From NCBI GenBank assembly GCA_002470565.1, contig DKMQ01000042.1:1-23737 (forward strand): a stretch of DNA of 23,737 nt, written 5' to 3'. Source of the stretch: Oceanospirillaceae bacterium UBA7410. Its GTDB lineage: Bacteria > Pseudomonadota > Gammaproteobacteria > Pseudomonadales > Balneatricaceae. The notes below the pieces were generated by a model. That model made no database searches, was not told the origin of the DNA, and was given only the letters and a program-made list of their open reading frames with translations. The first letter of the stretch is position 1, and every line of letters starts with the position of its first letter. The position numbers and the translations under genes are program-made. Of this stretch, positions 1 to 10,061 are shown piece after piece.

Positions 1-474
1 AAGGTAAAAGAGACCGTCAACTTTGTTATACCAGAACGTCCGGGAATGATTTACCGAGATAGGGTACAAACTAACTGGGCGTTTCAAATTCACTTGCCTA
101 TAGGTAGCCACGTGCCGTTTTATTGCACCGCCAGTGGCAAAACTTATCTTGCCAGCCTAAGCCCCAAAAATCGCCGCACCATGGTAGAAAGCCTCCACCT
201 TGAAGCCATCACAGCTAACACTGTAAATAGCGTTGAGTCGCTGCTAGAAGAGCTTACGCTAGTGCAAAAGCAAGGCTTTGCTCTAGATAATGAAGAATTT
301 TATGTGGGTATGATTGCCATTGCAGTGCCAGTGTTAGATCCAAAAGGCCGATACCATGGTGCTTTAGCTATGCATGGGCCGACTTTGCGCTTAGATTTAA
401 GCTCAATTAAGGATCACTATAACGATTTAAGGTCTGCAGCCAACCAGCTTAGTGAGCTTATATTTTCGGTGTAA
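1..474 (+). CDS. IclR-family transcriptional regulator, C-terminal part (5' truncated by window edge)
   Basis: The frame is open from base 1 (Lys-Val-Lys-Glu-Thr-Val-Asn-Phe...), so the gene begins left of the window and only about 157 codons are visible. These match the effector-binding domain of IclR regulators: TASGKTYLA, then a GFALDNEEFYVGM stretch and IAVPVLDPKGRYHGALAM. The N-terminal winged helix-turn-helix is outside the window. IclR proteins usually bind small carboxylates or aromatic acids and control adjacent catabolic genes. Its last 17 bp overlap the 3' end of the convergent hydroxy-acid dehydrogenase gene. I infer that it could be a second regulator for that operon, or belong to genes further left. 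The family call is firm; the ligand is unknown. Confidence 0.88.
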   Translation, partial: KVKETVNFVIPERPGMIYRDRVQTNWAFQIHLPIGSHVPFYCTASGKTYLASLSPKNRRTMVESLHLEAITANTVNSVESLLEELTLVQKQGFALDNEEFYVGMIAIAVPVLDPKGRYHGALAMHGPTLRLDLSSIKDHYNDLRSAANQLSELIFSV

Positions 475-1615
475 TTAAGTGCTTACTCAGTTCATAAGGT
501 GTGGCGCAATGTAACTGCGACATAATTTGCTCTAGCTCATCTAAAATTAAATCAAGCGCGTGAGCTGCACCGTCTTCACCATGAGCCGCCACTCCATACA
601 ACATAGCTCTACCAGTAAATACCATTTGCGCACCTAAAGCTAAATACCGAGCTACATCCACACCAGACTCCACCCCACTATCTGCCATGATTGTGGTTTT
701 ATGGCCTAGTTCATCAGCAATAGCTTTAAGACATAAAGCGCTAGGCTGTGCAGCATCTAACTGGCGCCCTCCGTGGTTAGACACAATGATTGCATCAGCG
801 CCAAGCTCTATCGCTTGCGTGGCATCTGCTACATGGCTTATACCTTTGACTATGAGGTTATGTGGCCACATTTGGCGTATTTGCGCTAATGTTTGAGCAT
901 CTACTACAGCACGCATACGGGTACGCATAAACTGCGCTGCATCACTCATAGCCATGGTAGAAGAATCCATATATGGCGTCAGATTGGCAAATTGAGGCAA
1001 GCCATGAGCTACAGTAGCCATGCTCCACTTAGGCCTTATCATTGATTGAAACACACTTGTGGGAGTGATCTTTGGTGGCACACTTAAGCCACTTTTTATG
1101 GCCCTTATACGCCTACTTGGTGTGGGCACATCAAGGGTTACAACAAGGTTTTTACACCCACTTTGCTCTACCCGCCTAAGTAAATCTGCACCTATAGCAG
1201 CATCTGACGGGGGGTAAAGCTGAAACCAAAAATTTTCTTTAGCATGCACCGCTGCGTCTTCAATTGACAAAGTAGACACGGTACTTAATACAAACGGGAT
1301 ATTAGCAGCATGGGCAGCACGGGCGTGCATGGCAGAGGCATTTGGCCACACTAAGCCAGTTAGCCCCAAAGGGGCCACGCCAACAGGCGCATTATAGCTT
1401 TGGCCTAACACATGGGTAGATAAATTTGGAGCTGTATGGGGCGCCAAATAGTCTGGACGTAAATGCACATTATTTAATGCTGTTCTATTATTGGCTACCG
1501 CTGTATTGGCATTGCAGCCTTCCTCTATGTAGTCAAAGACAAAAGTTGGAATACGTTTTTTCGCGCGTTTTTTAAGATCATCGATACAGGCAGATCTTAA
1601 GAGCAACTTATCCAT
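458..1615 (-). CDS. FMN-dependent L-2-hydroxy-acid dehydrogenase (LldD/glycolate oxidase family)
   Basis: This 385-residue protein has the usual family length and a TIM-barrel FMN enzyme signature. SNHGGRQLD carries the catalytic His (about residue 281) and substrate-binding Arg (about 284). Also visible are FQLYP (about 131-135), TLDVP (about 160-164), the flavin Lys in IVKGI (about 257) and a phosphate-binding TGRAMLYG near 334. The family oxidises L-2-hydroxy acids to 2-oxo acids, passing electrons to oxygen or the respiratory chain. An AGGA ribosome site lies about 8 bp before the ATG, and the gene follows the zinc dehydrogenase by 12 bp, so they are co-transcribed. Next to an HpsN-like enzyme, an L-configured product such as (R)-sulfolactate is a reasonable substrate; L-lactate, glycolate or mandelate are alternatives. 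The family is certain; the substrate is inferred. Confidence 0.9.
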   Translation of the reverse strand: MDKLLLRSACIDDLKKRAKKRIPTFVFDYIEEGCNANTAVANNRTALNNVHLRPDYLAPHTAPNLSTHVLGQSYNAPVGVAPLGLTGLVWPNASAMHARAAHAANIPFVLSTVSTLSIEDAAVHAKENFWFQLYPPSDAAIGADLLRRVEQSGCKNLVVTLDVPTPSRRIRAIKSGLSVPPKITPTSVFQSMIRPKWSMATVAHGLPQFANLTPYMDSSTMAMSDAAQFMRTRMRAVVDAQTLAQIRQMWPHNLIVKGISHVADATQAIELGADAIIVSNHGGRQLDAAQPSALCLKAIADELGHKTTIMADSGVESGVDVARYLALGAQMVFTGRAMLYGVAAHGEDGAAHALDLILDELEQIMSQLHCATPYELSKHLITPKI

Positions 1616-1627
1616 TACTGTGTCCTG

Positions 1628-2644
1628 CTATAGGTGATGGTCTGGCTGTAATACAATTTTAGCTGCCGCAGCACGTCCGTAATGTAAGTCTGAGAATGCT
1701 TGAGCACCTTCACTTAAGGGCCTAAGTTCTACCCATCTCAAATCGCCTAAACGATCAGAACAAAGCATATCTAACGCAGCTTGCATGTCTGCTGGAGTAT
1801 AACAATAATTACCTAAAACAGTGATTTCTTGCAAAGTGATACGGCGTATATCTAGCCCTTCATGGCTATTTTGTAAACCCACATGAGAAATAATACCACC
1901 CGCTGCAACCTGCTCACTGGCCATGGCCCGAGTAACTCCTGCACCTACACAATCAAACACTACATCATATCCACTGGCACTTGGTGCAGTTTGGGTGCTT
2001 GGGTCAAATACGGTCACTATGTTTTGCTGGTCAATGGTATTTCTGCGCAACGCATTGGTTTCTGCTAAATCGATATTACAACAACCCTTAGCTGATAAAA
2101 TAAGCGCCGTTAACAAACCTACCGCACCACCGCCAATCACCAAACAACGCTGTTCTGATAAAGGTCTATAGCTCACCCGCTCTACTAAAGCCACGGCATG
2201 CAGTGCTGTAGCTGTAGGCTCTGTAAGGCATGCAACCCATGGTTTTACATTAGCAGGGGGAACAAGCAGATTAGTCTCATCAATGACTAGATATTGCGCA
2301 TAAGCACCTGCTAAACGCATACCAATGATCTCACGATCGCTGCATAAATTAGCTCTACCAGACAAGCACGGCGCACAGTGTCCGCAGGTCATTAATGGGT
2401 TGATGACCACGTGTTGGCCAGTCTCATGCCTTGATGAAGTGACGACCTTACCTGCCACTTCATGACCTAAAATAAGAGGCGGTACGCGCCGCTCATCCAA
2501 GCCATGGTAAGCGTGCATGTCTGAGCCACAAATGGCAGTAGCTGCCACTTCAATTAGCGCTTGATTTGGGCCAGCTACTGGCTTCTTTTCATCACGGTAA
2601 TGTACTTCTTGAGTGCCTGTATAAACTAAAGCTTTCATGGTCAT
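1628..2644 (-). CDS. zinc-dependent medium-chain alcohol/polyol dehydrogenase
   Basis: This is a 338-residue MDR-family NAD(P)-dependent dehydrogenase. The catalytic zinc ligands are visible as Cys39 (AICGSDMH) and His61-Glu62 (GHEVAG). The structural zinc lobe has four cysteines at about 87, 90, 93 and 101 (CGHCAPC then C). The Rossmann glycine motif GGGAVG is at about 171-176. Two in-frame ATGs lie two codons apart; an AGGCGG-type ribosome site favours the first. The gene sits between the HpsN-like gene (77 bp upstream) and the FMN enzyme. Sorbitol, threonine and butanediol dehydrogenases share this architecture. Beside HpsN, a role in oxidising or epimerising the C2 hydroxyl of DHPS, as proposed for the HpsO/HpsP partners, is plausible but not shown by sequence. 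Confidence 0.85.
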   Translation of the reverse strand: MTMKALVYTGTQEVHYRDEKKPVAGPNQALIEVAATAICGSDMHAYHGLDERRVPPLILGHEVAGKVVTSSRHETGQHVVINPLMTCGHCAPCLSGRANLCSDREIIGMRLAGAYAQYLVIDETNLLVPPANVKPWVACLTEPTATALHAVALVERVSYRPLSEQRCLVIGGGAVGLLTALILSAKGCCNIDLAETNALRRNTIDQQNIVTVFDPSTQTAPSASGYDVVFDCVGAGVTRAMASEQVAAGGIISHVGLQNSHEGLDIRRITLQEITVLGNYCYTPADMQAALDMLCSDRLGDLRWVELRPLSEGAQAFSDLHYGRAAAAKIVLQPDHHL

Positions 2645-2666
2645 GGTCGCCGCCTTTGGGTGATTA

Positions 2667-2688
2667 ATAGCCTAATCAATTAGGCTAT
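2667..2688. promoter_or_regulatory. 22-bp perfect palindrome between two operon genes
   Basis: Arms of 10 bp (ATAGCCTAAT and ATTAGGCTAT) are separated by only CA. The loop is too short for a good hairpin and no T-run follows on the leftward strand, so this looks more like a binding site for a dimeric regulator than a terminator. It lies in the 77-bp gap after the HpsN-like gene and just before the zinc dehydrogenase, so it could give separate control of the last two genes. It differs from the LacI-type sites upstream. The regulator is unknown; the partial IclR gene is one candidate. Confidence 0.5.
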
Positions 2689-2721
2689 AGATAGTTTTTA
2701 AAGGGTAATAAAACCCACAAA

Positions 2722-4104
<1,383 letters not shown>

Positions 4105-4120
4105 GCACATAAATGTTTTT

Positions 4121-4134
4121 TGTATGCGCTTACA
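4121..4134. promoter_or_regulatory. LacI-family operator O2 (TGTATGCGCTTACA)
   Basis: This differs by one base from the perfect palindrome at O1. The two site centres are 75 bp apart, close to seven helical turns, which would allow repression by looping. It overlaps the region upstream of a TATACT-like -10 (4146-4151) for the lacI-type gene, so it also suggests autoregulation. Confidence 0.75.
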
Positions 4135-4182
4135 TTTTTCCAGTGTATACTCAAGTTCAATATTGAAAGAGCTAAAACCATA

Positions 4183-5202
4183 GTGAACCTATTAAATAAG
4201 CAAGCCACACAAGGCGATGTAGCCAAGGCTGCTGGCGTTTCTACAGCCACTGTATCTCGGGTTATCAATCAACCTGACTCTGTGCGCATGCCTGTAAGAT
4301 TACGCGTAGAAGCAGCCATTACCCAGCTGCAATATGTTGCCGACGCTGCAGCACGCGCATTAGCAAGTAAACGCTCTCGATGTATTGGAGCAGTAATCCC
4401 TACCCTTGCCAACGCTATTTTTGCCGATGGTATTGAAGCCTTTCAAACTCAATTAAATGAAGCAGGTTTGAGCTTAATGCTCACCTCATCTAGTTATGAT
4501 ACAAAACACGAGCTCACTCAAGTGCGCACACTCATAGAGCGTGGAGTGGATGCAGTTATGCTAGTAGGGCTTGATCATGATCCGTTAATTTATTCCTTGC
4601 TACAGCAGCGCAAAATTCCCTATGTACTTACATGGGCATACAATAAAGATTGCCCTCATCCTTGCGTAGGGTTTGATAATTACGCAGCTGCTAAGCTTAT
4701 ACCCACTCACTTAGCCAATCTTGGGCATCAAAAATTTGCAGTCATTAATGGTATATCAAAAGGTAATGACCGCGCTTTTGATCGCTTACAAGGTATGCAA
4801 AATAGCCTGTTAGCCCACGGTATTACCTTAACCAAAAGCGCTATTATTGAGTGTAATTACACTATTGAAGAAGGCCGTGAGGCGTGCCGAACATTATTAA
4901 TGTCACAACATCCTCCTACGGCTATTTTATGCAGTAATGATGTCTTGGCAACAGGGGCGCTACTAGAGTGCCAGTCGTGTGGCATTGATGTGCCAGAAGA
5001 GGTCTCTATTGCAGGGTTTGATGACTTAGCCATCAGCGCAAATCTTACTCCAAGCCTTACTACAATTCATATCCCCTTCAAACTTATGGGACAAAAAGCT
5101 GCACAATATTTGATTAATCGCTTAGCGGGTGAAACACCACCAGCTCAACAAGAGCTAAGCATTGAGTTACGTTTAAGAAACTCTACCAGTGCACCGCGCT
5201 AA
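4183..5202 (+). CDS. LacI-family transcriptional regulator
   Basis: About 339 residues from a GTG at 4183, the standard LacI length. The frame could be extended to a TTG at 4120, but that adds 21 atypical residues and would start inside operator O2, so I chose the GTG, which has GAAAGAG upstream. The N-terminal helix-turn-helix is GDVAKAAGVSTATVSRVIN, followed by a hinge-helix region (AAARALASKRS). The periplasmic-binding-like effector domain begins at IGAVIPTLANAIFADGIEA and includes SNDVLATGALLECQSCGIDVPEEVSIAGFDD. It is divergent from the HpsN-like operon with two operators between them, so it most likely represses that operon until a pathway intermediate binds. It converges on the fused hydratase/dehydrogenase gene, 35 bp away. 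The ligand is unknown. Confidence 0.92.
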   Translation: MNLLNKQATQGDVAKAAGVSTATVSRVINQPDSVRMPVRLRVEAAITQLQYVADAAARALASKRSRCIGAVIPTLANAIFADGIEAFQTQLNEAGLSLMLTSSSYDTKHELTQVRTLIERGVDAVMLVGLDHDPLIYSLLQQRKIPYVLTWAYNKDCPHPCVGFDNYAAAKLIPTHLANLGHQKFAVINGISKGNDRAFDRLQGMQNSLLAHGITLTKSAIIECNYTIEEGREACRTLLMSQHPPTAILCSNDVLATGALLECQSCGIDVPEEVSIAGFDDLAISANLTPSLTTIHIPFKLMGQKAAQYLINRLAGETPPAQQELSIELRLRNSTSAPR

Positions 5203-5237
5203 AACAGCCGCTTTTGTGAGGTGAAAGTACAATGCTA

Positions 5238-7406
5238 TTATTGCTGCGATAGTCTTTTTCCACTCACTAAGAGCTTTTCAAGTAATGGTGCTGTTTGCCA
5301 ATAAAGGCCATGGCCACCGTTCTGATAGGTTTTAATACCTGCAACTACTTTTTGCAAACCTATTTGATCTGCGTAATACATGGGGCCTCCTAAGTAGCGA
5401 GGAAAACCATATCCATTAAGCCAAATGGCGTCTATATCACTGGCTTTAGTGGCAATACCGTCTGACAAAATTTGAGCGCCTTCATTAATAAGAGCAAACA
5501 CTAATCTATTTTGTATTTCTTCGTCACTAATGTTGTCTCGCTGCACCACCCCTAGAGCAATGGCCTCTTTGGCAAGCATCGCCAATACTTTTTCATTGGC
5601 TTCAAGTTTTTGGGTGTTGCTGTCATAGTCATAAAAACCTGCGCCAGTTTTTTGTCCTAAACGACCCGCTTCAACCATAAGATCGGCTGCTCGAAAATAC
5701 AAAGGATCTTGTTTAAGCTGTGGGTTTTCTCTGCGAGCTTTATAAGCAATATCAATACCAGACATGTCATTAACCGCTAAGGGGCCCATAGCCATACCCC
5801 AACGAGTCATGGCAGTATCAATTTGATGAGGGCTTGCGCCTTCCAATAGCAACATGTTCGCTTCTCTACCGTAACAGGCATACATTCTGTTACCCACAAA
5901 ACCATAACAAACCTTTACAGCTACGCTAACTTTACCTAGCGCTTTACCAAATGCCATAACCGTTTTAAGCGTGTGCTCATCGGTCTCTTGAGCACACACC
6001 ACTTCCAATAGTTTCATAATGTTAGCTGGCGCAAAAAAGTGCATTCCTAATACTTTTTGTCGACGTGAAGTAGATTTAGCAATTTCATTAATGTCTAAAT
6101 AAGATGTATTGGTTGCCAAGATGGCATCCACTTTGCACACTTGATCTAAGGTGGTAAATATCTGTTGTTTAACTGCCATGGTTTCAAAAGCCGCTTCAAC
6201 CACTAAATCTGCATTAGCCAAGTGCTCATATTCACATGTGCCTTCAATTAAACTCATGCGATGATCAAGCTGTTCTTTATTTATTAGTCCACGAGTTAAT
6301 GCCTGCTCAAACCTTTTACGTATACCACTTAACCCACGTGTTAAGTTGTCTTTGTTGGTTTCTAATAACTTAACGGGCAGACCTGCATTAGCAAAACACA
6401 TTGCAATACCACCACCCATGGTGCCTGCACCTATTACCGCAACCTGAGCAATAGGTAGTAATCTAGTATTTTTAGTTTGATCTTGTGCCACAGATAATTT
6501 AGACGCCCCACGTTCAGCAAAAAATGCATGACGCATGGCGCTAGATTGCGAGGAATCACGGCATAGCATGAACAGCTCACGCTCACGCTTCTTTCCTGCC
6601 TCAAACGTCATTGAAACTGCATTTTCAATGGATTCAATAGCATATTGTGGTGCTGTTTGGCCTCTAGCTTTTTTAGATAACTTTATACGCCATTGATCAA
6701 ATAGGTGGCTATCTAGGCCACTAGCATCAATCTGCACTTGAGAAACACGTGGCAGCTGCATAGGTTTTTGAACACCATTTTCTACAACTTGCCTTGCAAA
6801 GCTCAAAGCACATTCGAGTAAAACATCCTCTTCTTCTCTATCCAAAGCTAGACCAGTGTCTTGCGCCAAAACATCAATCACACCACAGTCAAAAAGTACG
6901 TTGGCACTTTGAGGTTTGCCTGAAGTAATCATTTCTAACGCCATTTCTACACCAGCCAATCTTGGCAGTAGCTGTGTGCCTCCTGCGCCAGGAATCAGGC
7001 CCAAATTGACTTCTGGCAATCCACACTTGGTACGAGGCATGGCCACCCTGTAATGGCACGACAAGGCCACTTCAAAGCCGCCCCCCAGCACTGTACCAAA
7101 CAGTGCTGCTATTACAGGTTTTCGGCACTGGTCTAATTGCGCAAGTACATCAGGCAAGTGCGGCGCTAATGGGGGTTTGCCAAATTCAGAAATATCTGCA
7201 CCTGCAATAAACGTACGGCCACTGCAACCAATGATAATAGCTTTAACTTTATTGTCATTTCCAGCTGTGTTAAGGCAAGTGACAATGCCTTGACGCACTG
7301 CGTGAGATAACACATTCACAGGTGGGTTGTTGATAGTTATTACGGCAATTAAACCCTGCTTTGACAAGGTCACTGGACCATGATTATGTTTTTTAGACGG
7401 GTTCAC
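5238..7406 (-). CDS. fused enoyl-CoA hydratase / 3-hydroxyacyl-CoA dehydrogenase of the paa operon
   Basis: This 722-residue protein has the FadJ/peroxisomal-multifunctional layout. Residues about 10-190 form a crotonase domain with GADISEF and both catalytic glutamates (Glu112 in GGGFEVALSC and Glu132 in GLPEVNLGLIPGAGGTQ). A linker leads to an NAD-binding domain starting at VAVIGAGTMGGGIA (about 323). GMHFFAP and ATNTSYLDI supply the dehydrogenase His and Ser, and two C-terminal 3HCDH domains include GFVGNRMYACYGREA. The start is GTG with AGGA upstream. It follows paaX by 40 bp at the end of the paa operon. No separate paaF or paaH exists in the window, so it probably performs both steps on the 2,3-dehydroadipyl-CoA branch, yielding 3-oxoadipyl-CoA for PaaJ. 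A general fatty-acid role is possible. Confidence 0.88.
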   Translation of the reverse strand: MNPSKKHNHGPVTLSKQGLIAVITINNPPVNVLSHAVRQGIVTCLNTAGNDNKVKAIIIGCSGRTFIAGADISEFGKPPLAPHLPDVLAQLDQCRKPVIAALFGTVLGGGFEVALSCHYRVAMPRTKCGLPEVNLGLIPGAGGTQLLPRLAGVEMALEMITSGKPQSANVLFDCGVIDVLAQDTGLALDREEEDVLLECALSFARQVVENGVQKPMQLPRVSQVQIDASGLDSHLFDQWRIKLSKKARGQTAPQYAIESIENAVSMTFEAGKKRERELFMLCRDSSQSSAMRHAFFAERGASKLSVAQDQTKNTRLLPIAQVAVIGAGTMGGGIAMCFANAGLPVKLLETNKDNLTRGLSGIRKRFEQALTRGLINKEQLDHRMSLIEGTCEYEHLANADLVVEAAFETMAVKQQIFTTLDQVCKVDAILATNTSYLDINEIAKSTSRRQKVLGMHFFAPANIMKLLEVVCAQETDEHTLKTVMAFGKALGKVSVAVKVCYGFVGNRMYACYGREANMLLLEGASPHQIDTAMTRWGMAMGPLAVNDMSGIDIAYKARRENPQLKQDPLYFRAADLMVEAGRLGQKTGAGFYDYDSNTQKLEANEKVLAMLAKEAIALGVVQRDNISDEEIQNRLVFALINEGAQILSDGIATKASDIDAIWLNGYGFPRYLGGPMYYADQIGLQKVVAGIKTYQNGGHGLYWQTAPLLEKLLVSGKRLSQQ

Positions 7407-7446
7407 AATGATTAATCCTAATTATAAAATGGATGATATAAGCGTA

Positions 7447-8385
7447 TTAAGTAATACCGCCAAAACGGGTAAAAAATTTCTCACTAGGTTCTGGCATAGG
7501 ACCTTGGGCATTGGTTATTGTTTCACCAATATAGCAAACTGAAGACTTCGCCAACTTTTTGTAGGCTCGCTTGACTAGGTCTTGGGCTTCATGGCCCACC
7601 CATCCAGGGGGCAACATGGCCACTGGCAAGTCTGGGTCACGCAGTAAAATACGCCTATAGTCATGAATCATGGCTTGACGTAATAAAAAACACTCGTCAG
7701 GATCTGGTAATGTAATGAATATTTTTTGGCAGATAGGTCGATAAAAATGTAAAAAATCTTTGTAGTAGGTTTCTAGCTCAGATAGTTTCCATCGATTCTT
7801 GATTAAATCTTTAAGCACACCCTGTGAGTTTAGATCTGACGTTGACGCATTGAAAACCACTAAATCATTAACGATACCTAATTCATGAATAAGTTCGTCA
7901 AGTGAAGATCGCTCTGATGATGGATGTGCATAAAGCCCACCCGCCAAAGTATTGAAGCCTTGCCATATCAAGCTCTTTTTAAAGTCTTCTAATTTTACAT
8001 CAGGCACAGAAACGGCCAATACTAAGGTCCAATTATTGTTCCATTGAGGTTGTTGAAAAGCATAGATACGCCGTGCTGCTTTTTCATAGTGCCCTGTAGC
8101 AAGATCTGTAAAACAATAATAGCTGCACCTACCCACTTTTTTAACTTGCAACCAGTCATTTTGCACTAGGCGGTAAACTGACGTTCTAATTTGACGTTCA
8201 TTAAAGCCAAAGGGTGCTAACACCTGAATCAAGCTGGCCAAAGATACCCAACTACCATGTTGAGACACCACGTCACCAAACACTGTAACCAACATAGAGG
8301 TGCAGCTTATCGTGCTGTCTTTAATATGCTTTTGAATCTTTTTGATGCGTTTTACTTTATCGTTCACTTTGTCATTACCTATCAT
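7447..8385 (-). CDS. paaX: phenylacetate-responsive transcriptional repressor PaaX
   Basis: About 312 residues, the normal PaaX size. An N-terminal winged-helix region (SMLVTVFGDVVSQHG...FGFNERQIRTSVYRLVQNDWL) is followed by the PaaX central and C-terminal domains (ARRIYAFQQPQWNNNWTLVL; LPPGWVGHEAQDL). PaaX represses paa promoters and is released by phenylacetyl-CoA. The gene overlaps the end of paaE by 11 bp and lies inside the operon, implying that the repressor is co-expressed with, and feeds back on, its targets. The start is uncertain: I chose the ATG at 8385 over an adjacent upstream TTG, while a GTG at 8367 with AGGTAA upstream is also reasonable. Confidence 0.9.
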   Translation of the reverse strand: MIGNDKVNDKVKRIKKIQKHIKDSTISCTSMLVTVFGDVVSQHGSWVSLASLIQVLAPFGFNERQIRTSVYRLVQNDWLQVKKVGRCSYYCFTDLATGHYEKAARRIYAFQQPQWNNNWTLVLAVSVPDVKLEDFKKSLIWQGFNTLAGGLYAHPSSERSSLDELIHELGIVNDLVVFNASTSDLNSQGVLKDLIKNRWKLSELETYYKDFLHFYRPICQKIFITLPDPDECFLLRQAMIHDYRRILLRDPDLPVAMLPPGWVGHEAQDLVKRAYKKLAKSSVCYIGETITNAQGPMPEPSEKFFTRFGGIT

Positions 8386-9472
8386 CAAAACTCACGACCA
8401 CTTCGTCTGACACCGGGTGCGCCTGACACGTTAATATGAAGCCCGCGGCTACTTCATGTGGTTCAAGTCCATGACTAATGTCCATGTCTACTTTTCCTGA
8501 TATTAGCTTAGCCTTGCAGGTAGAGCACACACCAGCCTTGCAAGAATATGGCAGCTCCATGCCATTATCCATGCCTGCATCTAAAATATTTGAGCCCACT
8601 ACCGCCAGGTCAAAGTCGATGGAGCGCCCATCAGAAATCACAGTGACTTTACTCGTTTTTTCTTCACCATAATTTTTTATGCGTAACTTAGATTTTTCTA
8701 ACATGATGTTAGAGTCTGCCGATGAATTGGCAAATAATTCATAGTGAATCTGTTCACTGGCAAGGCCTTCCAACCTAAAGCCATGGGACACTTCAGAAAT
8801 CATAGATTCAGGGCCACAAATAAAAGCATCGTTGGTATCAAGGATATTAATGATGTTATATTTTTGTAGCATATAGCCTTTTTTATTATCAATTTTGCCT
8901 TTTAAAAGCGTAGAACCTTGGTCCTCTTGGCTCATTATATTGACCCACTTAAAGCGATTTAAGTAGCGGCTCTTTATAAAACTAAGTTCTTCTTTAAACA
9001 TCACTGTATCGGTACGTTTGTTGCCATAAATCAGCGTTACTGTGCTGTCAGGCTCGGTGCTCAATACAGAAGAGATAATTGATAAAATAGGTGTAATGCC
9101 ACTGCCTACTGCAAGGCACATGTAGCTTTTCTCATGACTTACATCAAGCAGCGGGGTAAAATTACCTTGTGGTGGCATAACATTAATAGTGTCACCTGCC
9201 TTAAAATGATCATTGGCATGGTTTGAAAAAAGCCCTCCTCGCACCCGTTTAATCCCCACACGCAAGTGTCCGTCATCCACGCCACTACATATAGAGTAAG
9301 ATCTTCGGTGTAACTCACCATCAATGCGTGTTTGTAACGTTAAAAACTGGCCAGGTCTAAACGCAAAGGTTTGTTTTAAGGCATCTGGCACTTGAAAGTT
9401 CACCCTAATAGCTGTCTTTGTTTCAGCTTTAACATGATCTATTATGAGTGGATAAAAATGAGTATCTGACAC
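8375..9472 (-). CDS. paaE: phenylacetyl-CoA epoxidase reductase subunit PaaE
   Basis: A 365-residue ferredoxin-NADP reductase-type protein with a C-terminal plant-type [2Fe-2S] domain. The FAD-binding RSYSICSG is at about 57-64, a nucleotide-binding region includes AVGSGITPILSII, and the iron-sulfur cysteines are at about 311, 316, 319 and 349 (CKAGVCSTC...C). It passes NADPH electrons to the diiron site of PaaA. The start is GTG; an AGG ribosome site overlaps the paaD stop codon 9 bp upstream, so translation is probably coupled. The C-terminal codons overlap paaX. The gene is complete and typical. Confidence 0.95.
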   Translation of the reverse strand: MSDTHFYPLIIDHVKAETKTAIRVNFQVPDALKQTFAFRPGQFLTLQTRIDGELHRRSYSICSGVDDGHLRVGIKRVRGGLFSNHANDHFKAGDTINVMPPQGNFTPLLDVSHEKSYMCLAVGSGITPILSIISSVLSTEPDSTVTLIYGNKRTDTVMFKEELSFIKSRYLNRFKWVNIMSQEDQGSTLLKGKIDNKKGYMLQKYNIINILDTNDAFICGPESMISEVSHGFRLEGLASEQIHYELFANSSADSNIMLEKSKLRIKNYGEEKTSKVTVISDGRSIDFDLAVVGSNILDAGMDNGMELPYSCKAGVCSTCKAKLISGKVDMDISHGLEPHEVAAGFILTCQAHPVSDEVVVSFDDR

Positions 9473-9481
9473 AAATATTAC

Positions 9482-10057
9482 CTAAATATGTTTAAATAAA
9501 TCAAAGGGTTCACTACAATCGTTACATTGGAATAACGCTTTGCAAGCTGTAGAGGCAAACTCACTTATCATACGTGTTTGATGGGAGTCACAATGCGGGC
9601 AGCGTACTTTTGTTGTTTCATTCAGCTCTAGCGTGGGCGACAAGCCCCCATTTTTTGGGTCAACCATATCGTTTGGTGGCGCTATGCCATAACCACGTAA
9701 TTGTGCACGTCCTTTGTCGGTCATCCAGTCTGTAGTCCAGGCAGGTGTGAGTTCAAATTCAATCTTGACCTGCGAAAACCCTTCCTTTAAAAGTAACAGG
9801 GTAATATCTTCACGGATGACATCCATCGCTGGGCAACCAGAATAAGTGGGCGTGATGGTCACCGTGACCATTTTTTCATGTTGGCTAATGTCTTTTAATA
9901 TGCCAATGTCCCACAAAGATAATACTGGTATTTCAGGATCTTTTACTGCATCTAGCAAGGTCCATAAATGCAGCACTTTTGAATTTCGCCTAAACTGTTC
10001 TCGTTGATATTGAATACTGGGCTTTATAGGTATCAAAACCGTTTTTTGAATGGCCAT
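9482..10057 (-). CDS. paaD: phenylacetyl-CoA epoxidase assembly protein PaaD
   Basis: About 191 residues from an ATG at 10057, 4 bp after the paaC stop. The frame continues to a TTG at 10096 inside paaC, a less likely start. An N-terminal MIP18/DUF59-like domain (VKDPEIPVLSLWDIGILKD, then PTYSGCPAMDVI with Cys75) is followed by a C-terminal metal-ribbon with CxxC pairs at about 153/156 and 178/181. PaaD is needed for the multicomponent epoxygenase and is thought to help mature its metal centres. Its position between paaC and paaE is the standard paaABCDE order. It has a somewhat longer N-terminus than I expect for E. coli PaaD. Confidence 0.93.
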   Translation of the reverse strand: MAIQKTVLIPIKPSIQYQREQFRRNSKVLHLWTLLDAVKDPEIPVLSLWDIGILKDISQHEKMVTVTITPTYSGCPAMDVIREDITLLLLKEGFSQVKIEFELTPAWTTDWMTDKGRAQLRGYGIAPPNDMVDPKNGGLSPTLELNETTKVRCPHCDSHQTRMISEFASTACKALFQCNDCSEPFDLFKHI

Positions 10058-10061
10058 AATT

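Noticed and set aside
4120..4182. Extended start of the LacI-type regulator at a TTG
   Set aside because: It would add 21 residues unlike LacI N-termini and begin within an operator; the GTG at 4183 gives a standard-length protein.
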